64,000 nt of DNA from contig NZ_MWWS01000007.1 of assembly GCF_002259585.1 (NCBI RefSeq), positions 1 through 64,000 of the forward strand, read 5' to 3'. Of this stretch, positions 9,244-18,475 are shown piece after piece; position 1 is the first letter of the stretch; each line of letters begins with the position of its first letter. This DNA comes from Bombiscardovia coagulans (lineage in GTDB: Bacteria > Actinomycetota > Actinomycetes > Actinomycetales > Bifidobacteriaceae). The notes beneath the pieces are model-generated. The model did no database searches and was not told where the DNA came from. It saw nothing but the letters and a program-made list of their open reading frames with translations. Position numbers and translations under genes: made by a program.

Positions 9244-10469
9244 TACGAAAGCCTAACTTTGACCTTTGGGTGCGTCATACTTTGGTCGTACAGTTTGGCC
9301 TTCCTTATCTGGAACTGGTACACCGAAGACTGCTTCAGTAGGAGATCATCTCCGCTGGCAGCTGCAATATTAACGTGATAGTCACCCGAAGCTAGCACGT
9401 TCTCAATACTAAAGAGCATCCGGTGCTTACCCTTGGTGAACGTCTCCTGGTCACCATTAATTTTGTTTGACGTAGCTAAGGCAACCCTACCCTGCTGGTC
9501 GATCAAATTAATAGCGAAGATACCCCTCTTGATATCTCTGGAACAGTCAAAGGTGATATCCAAGTCGAAATCTTCGTTAATGTTGAGCAGCTGGGTTTCT
9601 TCCTTGCCCACCATAGCTTTGACATCAACAAGTTTAATGCCGTTACCTTGCTCTAGACGAACTGCTTCGTTATCCTTTTGCACCACCTTTTGCTGTTGCT
9701 CAAGGAAGTATTCGGAATAAGCATTGGCCACGTCGTCAGGCAAGCCGTACTTGGCGATAACACCATCTTGAATAAGCATGGCTTTGTTGCAGAACTTGCG
9801 AACATCGCCCATAGAGTGAGTGACCAGAATAATGGTCTTTTTCTTCCTCTTAGCTTCGAAGAAATAATCTTGGCACTTCTTTTGGAAGGCCTCATCACCG
9901 ACAGCCAGAACCTCATCCAAAACGAGAATGTCGCCTTGGGACTTAATCGCTACAGAGAAGGCAAGACGGACCTGCATGCCAGAGGAATAGTTTTTGAGCT
10001 TTTGCTCCATGAAGTCACCAAGCTCAGCGAAATCGACGATATCATCATACATGCCGTCAATCTCATCCTTGGTGAATCCGAGCATAGCGCCGTTCAAATA
10101 GACGTTTTCACGCCCAGTTAATTCTGGATTAAAGCCAACACCTAACTCGATGAAAGGCACCAGCTTACCGTTTACCTGTACTGAGCCAGAGTTAGGAGTG
10201 TAGATCTGGGAGATGATTTTGAGCAAGGTGGACTTGCCAGAACCGTTCTTGCCAACGATTCCGAAAAAGTCACCTTTTTTGATTTCAAAAGAGACATCCT
10301 TCAAAACATGCTGGAGGGTATAGCCTGTATTACCGCGCACCATGTTAAAGAGGGCACCTTTAAGACTGTTGGTCTTCTCGTGCGGAAGCTTAAAGTCTTT
10401 CGACACATGCGATACCCGTAATGCCACATCTTCAGGTAACTCTTTGCTTGTTCTCTTGACCAAACTCAT
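9243..10469 (-). CDS. Polysaccharide ABC exporter, ATP-binding protein (Wzt/TagH-like)
   Basis: Protein of 408 residues. Walker A is GKNGSGKS (residues 73-80), the signature YSSGMQ begins at 161, and Walker B ILVLDE is at 181-186, followed by VLAVGDEAF, typical of polysaccharide and teichoic-acid exporters. Residues about 270-400 form an extra C-terminal beta domain like the Wzt substrate-recognition domain, which in characterised systems reads a modification at the non-reducing end of the chain. It powers export with the permease encoded immediately upstream (stop TAA abuts this ATG). The extra domain suggests the exported glycan carries a specific terminal cap. Confidence 0.9.
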   Translation of the reverse strand: MSLVKRTSKELPEDVALRVSHVSKDFKLPHEKTNSLKGALFNMVRGNTGYTLQHVLKDVSFEIKKGDFFGIVGKNGSGKSTLLKIISQIYTPNSGSVQVNGKLVPFIELGVGFNPELTGRENVYLNGAMLGFTKDEIDGMYDDIVDFAELGDFMEQKLKNYSSGMQVRLAFSVAIKSQGDILVLDEVLAVGDEAFQKKCQDYFFEAKRKKKTIILVTHSMGDVRKFCNKAMLIQDGVIAKYGLPDDVANAYSEYFLEQQQKVVQKDNEAVRLEQGNGIKLVDVKAMVGKEETQLLNINEDFDLDITFDCSRDIKRGIFAINLIDQQGRVALATSNKINGDQETFTKGKHRMLFSIENVLASGDYHVNIAAASGDDLLLKQSSVYQFQIRKAKLYDQSMTHPKVKVRLS

Positions 10470-11297
10470 TTATACCAACTCCGCAAAGAACTTAGACTTG
10501 GCGGTAAAGAATTTAAGGCCGCCAATGAAAATCAGGAGGGTGAAAACAACCGGCCAGCAGGCAATAAAGAAATTGCTCTCCCACTGCCACAAGGTAGGAT
10601 TGGCAGGAGAAATTAACACATGTCGTGCGTCCTGCACAATTTGAGCCACAGGGTTGAGGAGGAGGTCTAGCTTGGCGTAGACCGGCCCCATGGCACCAGC
10701 TTTAGAAGAAATCATGCTAATCGGGTAAATGATCGGGGTTGCATAAAAGCCAGCCTGCGTTACCACTTCCCAAATTGGGTTCAAATCGCGCAGGTTTACG
10801 TAGAGCGCAGACAGGAAGAAGGCAATGCCTAGAGCCAGCAGGTATAGTTCGAAAACTATAGGAATGATTAACAAATTCGACCATGAGGGACGAACACCAT
10901 TCACCAAGGCAAAAATGATGACCACAATAAAATTGAACCCGAAGTTAATCAGGGCACTCATTGATGAGGCCACAACAATCACATACTTAGAGAAATGAAT
11001 TTTGCGGAGAAGATCACCATGCCCCACGATGGAAAGCATGCCTCCAGTGGTTGTCTCGTTAAAGAAGTTCCACAAGATGATGCCCAGCAACAAAGCCACA
11101 GTAAAGTGAGGGACGTCAGCACCAAAGCGCATAAAACGAACGAAAACCACATACATGATGGCAAAGAGCATGAGCGGCTTCAAAACTGACCAGAGGTAGC
11201 CCAAAATTGACTGCTGATAACGAAGTTTGAAGTCTGTAGAAACCATGGCCTTCAGCAGCAGCCGGTTCTTCTTAGTGAAAATCTCAGTGATTTTCAA
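10470..11297 (-). CDS. Polysaccharide ABC exporter, permease (ABC-2 type, Wzm/TagG-like)
   Basis: ABC-2 family permease of about 275 residues with six predicted membrane segments. The N-terminus reads KITEIFTKKNRLLLKAMVSTDFKLRYQQSILGYLWSVLKPLMLFAIMY, the diagnostic start of Wzm/TagG permeases. I place the start at TTG 11297, because GAGGAGAA lies 5 bases before it and family members start here; ATG at 11324 (284 residues) is in frame but lacks a ribosome binding site. It forms the channel with the downstream ATPase and exports the lipid-linked polysaccharide. First gene of a five-cistron run ending at 3489. Confidence 0.88.
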   Translation of the reverse strand: MKITEIFTKKNRLLLKAMVSTDFKLRYQQSILGYLWSVLKPLMLFAIMYVVFVRFMRFGADVPHFTVALLLGIILWNFFNETTTGGMLSIVGHGDLLRKIHFSKYVIVVASSMSALINFGFNFIVVIIFALVNGVRPSWSNLLIIPIVFELYLLALGIAFFLSALYVNLRDLNPIWEVVTQAGFYATPIIYPISMISSKAGAMGPVYAKLDLLLNPVAQIVQDARHVLISPANPTLWQWESNFFIACWPVVFTLLIFIGGLKFFTAKSKFFAELV

Positions 11298-11398
11298 TAG
11301 ATTCTCCTCGATTGATGGATACATCTGTCAGCGGCGACACTTGTGTGCTCGTTACAATACCAACCGCTGAGCGTAATACTTCCGTAGGACTTGCAAGC

Positions 11399-12289
11399 TC
11401 AGACGAGCTTTTTGACCATAATCTTGTTATTGGCTACATCCAATAAGTGCTGCCCGTATGGTGATTTGCCATACTTACGAGCAGACTCAACTAACTGTTC
11501 ACGGGCAATCCAACCGTTTTCATAAGCGATCTCCTCCACCACTGCTATCGGTAGCCCTTGAGCGCGTTGCACCGTACGGACAAATTCACTTGCCTGATAG
11601 AGCGAGTCCATTGTACCCGTATCCAACCACGCATAGCCACGACCCAAGGTTTGCACTGTCAAAGAATCATCCTCTAAGTACATCCGGTTGAGGTCAGTAA
11701 TTTCCAGCTCGCCACGGGCAGAAGGCTTAACCTGCTGAGCAAACTCACTTACTCGACTGTCATAGAAGTACAATCCAGTTACTGCATAATTGCTAGCCGG
11801 ATGCTCCGGCTTTTCGGTAATACTGATGACCTTATGTTCGTCATTAAACTCAACCACACCATAGCGTTCAGGATCGTCGACGTAATAACCGAAGACCGTA
11901 GCGCCCTGAGCAGCTGAAGCAGCTGAACGCAAGACACGTCCAAGACCGTTGCCGTAGAAGATGTTGTCTCCCAATACTAGAGCGCAAGGCTCACCGGCAA
12001 TAAACTCTTCGCCCAAGATGAACGCTTGAGCTAAACCGTCTGGGCTAGGCTGGACCTTGTAGGAGAACTTGACACCATACTGTTCTCCACTACCAAGCAG
12101 CCTCTGGAAGTTAGGAAGATCAGTCGGAGTCGAGATGATCAAAATATCACGAATACCGGCCATCATAAGCACGCTCAAGGGATAGTAAATCATCGGCTTG
12201 TCGTACACCGGCAGCAACTGCTTAGAAGTTACTGTCGTCAGCGGATAGAGGCGGGTGCCTGAACCACCCGCCAGAATAATGCCTTTCAT
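11399..12289 (-). CDS. rmlA: Glucose-1-phosphate thymidylyltransferase
   Basis: Protein of 296 residues, the normal RmlA length. The start [18 protein letters not shown] is the nucleotidyltransferase signature, followed by [17 protein letters not shown] and [11 protein letters not shown]. It makes dTDP-glucose from glucose-1-phosphate and dTTP, the first step of dTDP-L-rhamnose synthesis. ATG at 12289 is preferred over the upstream frame extension because AAAGGTATTAGG precedes it and homologues begin here. It lies downstream of rmlCD on the same strand. Confidence 0.96.
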   Translation of the reverse strand: MKGIILAGGSGTRLYPLTTVTSKQLLPVYDKPMIYYPLSVLMMAGIRDILIISTPTDLPNFQRLLGSGEQYGVKFSYKVQPSPDGLAQAFILGEEFIAGEPCALVLGDNIFYGNGLGRVLRSAASAAQGATVFGYYVDDPERYGVVEFNDEHKVISITEKPEHPASNYAVTGLYFYDSRVSEFAQQVKPSARGELEITDLNRMYLEDDSLTVQTLGRGYAWLDTGTMDSLYQASEFVRTVQRAQGLPIAVVEEIAYENGWIAREQLVESARKYGKSPYGQHLLDVANNKIMVKKLV

Positions 12290-12421
12290 AGGCCTAATAC
12301 CTTTCTTGCTGTTCACATGCCCACACATGCAGCCACAATTAGCAACAGCATACTGTACACCACAAGCAAGTTACGTGCCTACTGCCGGTATCTGTGCTGT
12401 TTTTGCGCAATAAGCTGTCAG

Positions 12422-13876
12422 CTAAGCCTGCTGCTGGGAACGAATGTAGTCCGCCATGGATTGTTCCCAATCAGCCGGATGGAATCCGGTTTCCTCTATT
12501 TTACGCAAGGCTAAGGCCGAATGGACTGGACGAGGTGAGACTGGATCGGTAGCCTGAGCATAATAGTCGGCGGTAGAAACTGGTCGAACCTTATCACCAT
12601 TGCCATTCGTCTGCTCAAAGACGGCACTCGCTATTTCAGCCCAGGAGTGAATAGAGCCAGAGCCAGTGAGATTGTATGTGCCATAGGGTGCGCCCGTATC
12701 CAGCAGATGGAAGATTGCTTTGGCCATGTCAGTCGTAAAGGTCAAACGCCCATACTGGTCGTCAACTACAGTAATTTCGTTCAGGGGCTGCTCTGGATCA
12801 GCTACCCTGTCAGACAGGCTCATCATGGTCTTCACGAAGTTATGCCCTTGGCCGATCACCCAACTTGAGCGCAGAATGTAGTGTCGAGGTGCACCCTCAG
12901 CTGCTATGTCACCGGCGGCCTTGCTTTGCCCATAGACACCGAGAGGAGCAAAATCCTCTTCTTCAGTGTGTTCTTCGGTTTGTCCGTCAAACACATAATC
13001 GCTGGAAACATGAACAAGGGTAATGTGGTGCTCCCTAGCCACCTGAGCCAAGAGCGCCGGACCTTGTGCATTAGCTTTCCAAGCCACAGGCCTGCCTTCT
13101 TGTGTTTCAGCCTTATCTACTGCTGTGAAGGCACCGGCATTGATAATGGTGCCATACAATGACCAGTCGAAGCGCGCATAAGCAGCTGGGTCAGAAAAAT
13201 CAAAACTATCGATATCAGTAAATTCAAATCCCTGCAAGTGGTGCTCTTCCACATACTGCTGAATAGCCTGCCCGAGCTGACCGCGAGAACCGGTCACCAG
13301 AGTGCGCAGCGGAGCCATGGGCTGTACGTCCTTAAGCATGGGATGCTGCAAGTCAGCAGCAGAGCGCTCGCTAGACTCCAGAGGGATAGGCCAATCGATG
13401 TGGAGATCCGGATCAGCCAAATTAACAAACGTGTAAGTTTTCTTTTGCTCTAACGACCAGTGGGCGTTGACGAGATATGTGTAAACAGTGCCATCATGCA
13501 AGGCTTGGAAGCTGTTACCAACACCTCTGGGAACAAAAATAGCCTTAGACGGATCAAGCCTAGTGGTGTACACCTGTCCGAAACTCTCTCCTGGGCGCAA
13601 ATCAACCCAAGCGCCGAAAATTTCTCCAGCGGCGATAGAAATATACTTGTCCCAAGGTTCAGCATGGATACCACGGGTAACGCCCTTGCTTGCATTGAAG
13701 CTGATGTTGTTCTGCACAGGACCGAAATCTGGAAGACCCAAGGCTGTCATCTTGGCACGCTGCCAGTTTTCTTTAAACCACCCTCTATTGTCGCCATGCA
13801 CCGGCAAATCAAACACCAGCAGGCCGGGAATATTAGTCTCTTCGACCTGTAGTTCTCGTTCAAACTCTAAAGGCAT
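12422..13876 (-). CDS. rmlCD: RmlC-RmlD fusion: dTDP-4-dehydrorhamnose 3,5-epimerase / reductase
   Basis: Protein of 484 residues joining two pathway enzymes. Residues about 1-190 are the RmlC cupin: IPGLLVFDLPVHGDNRGWFKENW, TRGIHAEPWDKYI and AWVDLRPGESFG. Residues about 195-484 are the RmlD short-chain dehydrogenase: LVTGSRGQLGQAIQ, VSSDYVFDGQ and the YGQSK Tyr/Lys pair. Together they turn dTDP-4-keto-6-deoxyglucose into dTDP-L-rhamnose. The usual GFAHGF region of RmlC reads GVGNSF here, so a His is replaced by Asn. ATG at 13876 follows GGGAGAGG; an ATG at 13903 is also in frame. This fusion is, from general knowledge, characteristic of bifidobacteria. Confidence 0.93.
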   Translation of the reverse strand: MPLEFERELQVEETNIPGLLVFDLPVHGDNRGWFKENWQRAKMTALGLPDFGPVQNNISFNASKGVTRGIHAEPWDKYISIAAGEIFGAWVDLRPGESFGQVYTTRLDPSKAIFVPRGVGNSFQALHDGTVYTYLVNAHWSLEQKKTYTFVNLADPDLHIDWPIPLESSERSAADLQHPMLKDVQPMAPLRTLVTGSRGQLGQAIQQYVEEHHLQGFEFTDIDSFDFSDPAAYARFDWSLYGTIINAGAFTAVDKAETQEGRPVAWKANAQGPALLAQVAREHHITLVHVSSDYVFDGQTEEHTEEEDFAPLGVYGQSKAAGDIAAEGAPRHYILRSSWVIGQGHNFVKTMMSLSDRVADPEQPLNEITVVDDQYGRLTFTTDMAKAIFHLLDTGAPYGTYNLTGSGSIHSWAEIASAVFEQTNGNGDKVRPVSTADYYAQATDPVSPRPVHSALALRKIEETGFHPADWEQSMADYIRSQQQA

Positions 13877-13900
13877 CCTGTATACAGCCTCTCCCGCCGG

Positions 13901-14022
13901 CATCCGGCGTACTCCGCTACTCGTGATAGCGTCGATTCAATCTTCTTACAGCAGACTTTCACCGCCGTGTCATAGTTAAGCAGTATCCGGCGTCAAACAC
14001 AAAAGCCGTGTCAACGCCGGAT
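13901..14022. repeat. Three copies of ATCCGGCGT around rmlB/rmlCD, two forming a hairpin
   Basis: ATCCGGCGT occurs at 13902-13910 and 13985-13993, and its reverse complement at 14014-14022. The last two can fold into a 9-base-pair stem with a 20-base loop just after the rmlB stop. There is no T tail, so it is more likely an attenuator, an mRNA-stability element or a protein site than a terminator. Confidence 0.55.
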
Positions 14023-14026
14023 GTAG

Positions 14027-15061
<1,035 letters not shown>

Positions 15062-15123
15062 TCATTGCAGAAATTCATGACAACTTCGGGGCAGTCCTCT
15101 ACCATCACCACAAGGACTAACTC

Positions 15124-16614
15124 ATGAGTTACAGAGGAGAGCTAGTGAGAATACATCTACGCCGCTCGATAGCTGACAGTCGCCTTGCTCTGTCTCTTTT
15201 TTTCGTTCTAGCCATACTCCAAGGTTCCTACTTCATCAGCGCTATCGGACCCCTCACCATGCCTGATACGGACATGAATGCTAATACGCCCTATGCCATT
15301 GCAACAGGTCAGATTTTCAACTTGCCTCACGTAGAGACTGACAAGTTCGGTAACCACACGAAGGTCCAATACATCTCTGGTGACGCCCGCCTACTCAAAC
15401 GCACAGGCCGTATCAATACGCTCGTCGATACCGTCGTCAGCAGCCCCCTGTCTCCAAGTAGTAAACAGGAAAAACAGCGAGTGATTGACCACGAGCCACA
15501 GTCAACCATTACCGTACCAACATCACATATTGCAAACCGTTCCAACCAGTACTTCCCGCTGGTGTATCTGCCTCAAGCAGCAGGCATTCGCATCGCCCTC
15601 TGGCTTAATAGTTCACCTTACCAAGTCTGGCAGGCAGGGCGCATAACTAATTTCATCGTTTTCCTAACACTGATGGGCCTTGCTATTGTGATCATCCCTA
15701 GGGCCAAAACTATGGTTGCTTGTATCGCCGTATTTCCAATGACCGTATTTATAGGGTCAAGCCTCATGGCTGATGCTTTCTTCATCAGTATCAGCGCATG
15801 CTTTCTAGCGTTGTTCTTCCGGGTCAGCATCCGAACTACCCCTGCCACGACCCTGCAAGTAGTGTGCCTGGGCATCTTGTCAATATTGTTGTTCTATTCA
15901 AAACTGGTCTATGTGGCCCTTGCCATACTGCTACTGGCTCTGCCGCATCATGTGCTCAGCCGTAAACGCAAGGTGATCACTATAGGGACTTGCGCAGTAG
16001 TTGCTCTACTTTCATACGGTTTATGGAGCTCAAAGTATGCCGGAATGCTAGCAATAACTAATATTGAAAATAACGTTCACTGGATGCGTCACAACCCCTT
16101 CACGCTCGTAAAGACAATAACGTGGAACATCATCTTCTTACCTACAAAAGTTTCCAGTGACCAGCTTTTAACAATGCAGGCAACCATCATCTTAGGCCTA
16201 GCCTGGCTCTACCTATTACAGACACTGCCCAAACATCAAGCACCAGCACACGAACAGCTATCGAGCTGGGTAAGCAGAAACCGCTACATCATACTGTCCG
16301 TTGTGGTATTTCTCATATGCCTGTATCTCACATTTACAGCGCTGTGCCTTACCTGGAATGCTATGCCTACATTTGACAGCACTACAGAAATACAAGGATT
16401 TCAGGGACGCTACATTCTACCTCTTTTGCCGCTTTTAGTGTGTGTAGCTTTCCATCCAAAAAGGCCATCCCTACGGAGCGCAGGCGCTCCATCTTCTCCG
16501 GACACTGAAACCCAGGAAACCGATAGGAGATCAGAACCGGCTCACAGCCACAAGTATGCCCGTAAGCAAAAATCAGGCACCTTCCAATTTCTCCACCGCA
16601 AATCCCGCAAGTAG
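15124..16614 (+). CDS. Polytopic membrane protein, DUF2142-like
   Basis: Protein of 496 residues with a first membrane helix near residues 20-42, a long extracellular loop (about 45-150) and some eight to ten later helices. The loop ends in NQYFPLVYLPQAAGIRIA, which resembles the Y-P-P-L-Y-Y-l-P pattern of DUF2142 proteins, a family often found in polysaccharide clusters and thought to contain GT-C-like enzymes. AAGGA lies 8 bases before the ATG. The last 60 residues are hydrophilic and basic. It is divergent from rmlB and overlaps the next gene. A role in modifying or assembling the surface glycan is inferred from location and topology. Confidence 0.65.
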   Translation: MSYRGELVRIHLRRSIADSRLALSLFFVLAILQGSYFISAIGPLTMPDTDMNANTPYAIATGQIFNLPHVETDKFGNHTKVQYISGDARLLKRTGRINTLVDTVVSSPLSPSSKQEKQRVIDHEPQSTITVPTSHIANRSNQYFPLVYLPQAAGIRIALWLNSSPYQVWQAGRITNFIVFLTLMGLAIVIIPRAKTMVACIAVFPMTVFIGSSLMADAFFISISACFLALFFRVSIRTTPATTLQVVCLGILSILLFYSKLVYVALAILLLALPHHVLSRKRKVITIGTCAVVALLSYGLWSSKYAGMLAITNIENNVHWMRHNPFTLVKTITWNIIFLPTKVSSDQLLTMQATIILGLAWLYLLQTLPKHQAPAHEQLSSWVSRNRYIILSVVVFLICLYLTFTALCLTWNAMPTFDSTTEIQGFQGRYILPLLPLLVCVAFHPKRPSLRSAGAPSSPDTETQETDRRSEPAHSHKYARKQKSGTFQFLHRKSRK

Positions 16615-18475
16615 TGCGACAACGGTACAGACAAGCTACCATAGGAACATGCAGACCGCTCGGCAACTCCATAAAGCACAAGATGGTCGACCATATCATG
16701 CAATTGCTGGATGTCTGGTCATCCTTACCCTTATCATCCTTACCCTGGGAAGACTAGCGATGTCTGTCACCCTGCACATGTGGTTTGCTGCAAATCAACG
16801 GGCAGACGATGGGCTGCTCATGAGTTATTCAATGTCGGATTATCCGTCAACCCATGACCCTTACAAGCTAGCAAAAAACCAAGGATATGGCTTCTTTTTA
16901 CGTGTAGTTTCCTGGAGCAAGGTCAACATCGACATAGTGTATTTTGGTGTTTGGCTCTTAGCTGCTGTCTTGACTGCTTGCGCATTGTATTCGTTTTTCC
17001 ATATTCTTTGGCTTTCACTCATCAGTTACTGCTACGTGCTCTGGAACCCGCTAGCATTCGAAAATTGGCTAGGAACGAGACTGTATCGCAATTCCCTCAT
17101 ACCGCCCTCTCTCTTCATCCTCATCGCCTTACTCATGCTGTACCTAACTTCTGGTCAGCATCCCAGAGTAAAAAGAAAATCACGAACAAGTCAGCTACCT
17201 TGGAAATCTACTACCGCTACTGTCATACAGGTGTCCGGGAGAGTCATTTTTTACCTGCTTCTTGGTCTAGTTTTCGCGTTCGTTTACGACTTAAAAGAAG
17301 ATTCAGCATGGCTCATACCCATGTTTCTCTTTGTCGTTGGCATCAAACTTGTTCAAGTCATTCAACAAACGAGGGTACAGGTTTGGAAAAAGTGCCTAAC
17401 CCTGCTCCTAACCCTACTGCCACTAGTAAGTGCCGCCGGATGCCTACAAGCTGTCAGACTCTACAATGACCATAACTTTGGTGTTGCCTTACTCAATACC
17501 CGAACTCAAGGGGCAATGGCAGGATTCACTTCCCGGGTTTACCAGGTAGCTAGCCCACATCAATCACCGCGTATCTGGGCTACGGCTGATGCCCTCGATG
17601 CAGTAGAACGAGTCTCTCCCACCTTGCGTTCCCAACCAGCCATTATGGATTACATCAGGCATCGTGACTTCGCAGCGCCTTCCATTTACACACACCCTAT
17701 AGAAGGTGACTTCTTGACCTGGCAATTGATAGGTGCCACAGACAGCAGTTTGGGAATGGATGATGAAGGCCGGGTACAAAGTTTTTATCAAAAGGTCAAC
17801 AAAGAAATTGATACCGCCTTCGAGAAGGGTGACCTGATACGCAGCAGGAAAATCCGACTGTCTTCTTCCCTGCCAGGACGAACACCCCAGCAAATTACGA
17901 GCTTAATCGGCCCCTCAGCAGATATGCTCGCTGACACCATAACTCTTGGAAGGTATTATGAACACTCCAAGGGAAAGAATGTATTTGAGAACAGTAAGAA
18001 ACCAATTCCCAATAAGAAGGATCTCCAGCAACTCAATATTGACGTTCACGACCCAAATCCACAAGTGCTGCCTTGGTTCACCAGCCAGCAGGCAAAAACA
18101 GTGGCTCAGGTTGATGTAGTCCTCTATAGGATTATTAACATCTGCCTATGTTTAGTTTTCCTGTACAACGTTTTTTGGGCTGTGAAACGACTAGTACATC
18201 GTCAATGGCGAGATACATTAGCCGTTGGCCTCAGCCTTGCACTCATAGCGTACGCGTTTATCTATGCCTTCGCAGTCTCCTGGTTCATCGAATACACCGC
18301 GAACTTGTACTTCCAGTTCTTCTTTACTGTTGGCTCAATTACACCATTGGTAATAGTAGCTCTCTTACTTGCTGCTGGAAGTCTGGCACGAAAGCAAGAG
18401 ATAGAGTCAAGTAAGCAATGCAAACACGCTCAAACGCTTTCGCAACCTAAGCACAAGCGACAAGCTGGCTTTTAA
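16556..18475 (+). CDS. Large polytopic membrane protein of the polysaccharide locus
   Basis: Protein of up to 639 residues with roughly ten membrane helices. After the first helix it has an external segment FAANQRADDGLLMSY; an acidic pair in the first external loop is typical of GT-C glycosyltransferases that use lipid-linked sugar donors. A soluble external domain (about residues 300-520) follows the middle helices, and two or three helices close the protein. ATG at 16556 overlaps the previous gene by 59 bases and has no ribosome binding site; ATG at 16649, preceded by AGGAAC, is a good alternative. Its stop overlaps that of the convergent lysozyme gene. I do not recognise a named family. 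Confidence 0.6.
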   Translation: MPVSKNQAPSNFSTANPASSATTVQTSYHRNMQTARQLHKAQDGRPYHAIAGCLVILTLIILTLGRLAMSVTLHMWFAANQRADDGLLMSYSMSDYPSTHDPYKLAKNQGYGFFLRVVSWSKVNIDIVYFGVWLLAAVLTACALYSFFHILWLSLISYCYVLWNPLAFENWLGTRLYRNSLIPPSLFILIALLMLYLTSGQHPRVKRKSRTSQLPWKSTTATVIQVSGRVIFYLLLGLVFAFVYDLKEDSAWLIPMFLFVVGIKLVQVIQQTRVQVWKKCLTLLLTLLPLVSAAGCLQAVRLYNDHNFGVALLNTRTQGAMAGFTSRVYQVASPHQSPRIWATADALDAVERVSPTLRSQPAIMDYIRHRDFAAPSIYTHPIEGDFLTWQLIGATDSSLGMDDEGRVQSFYQKVNKEIDTAFEKGDLIRSRKIRLSSSLPGRTPQQITSLIGPSADMLADTITLGRYYEHSKGKNVFENSKKPIPNKKDLQQLNIDVHDPNPQVLPWFTSQQAKTVAQVDVVLYRIINICLCLVFLYNVFWAVKRLVHRQWRDTLAVGLSLALIAYAFIYAFAVSWFIEYTANLYFQFFFTVGSITPLVIVALLLAAGSLARKQEIESSKQCKHAQTLSQPKHKRQAGF

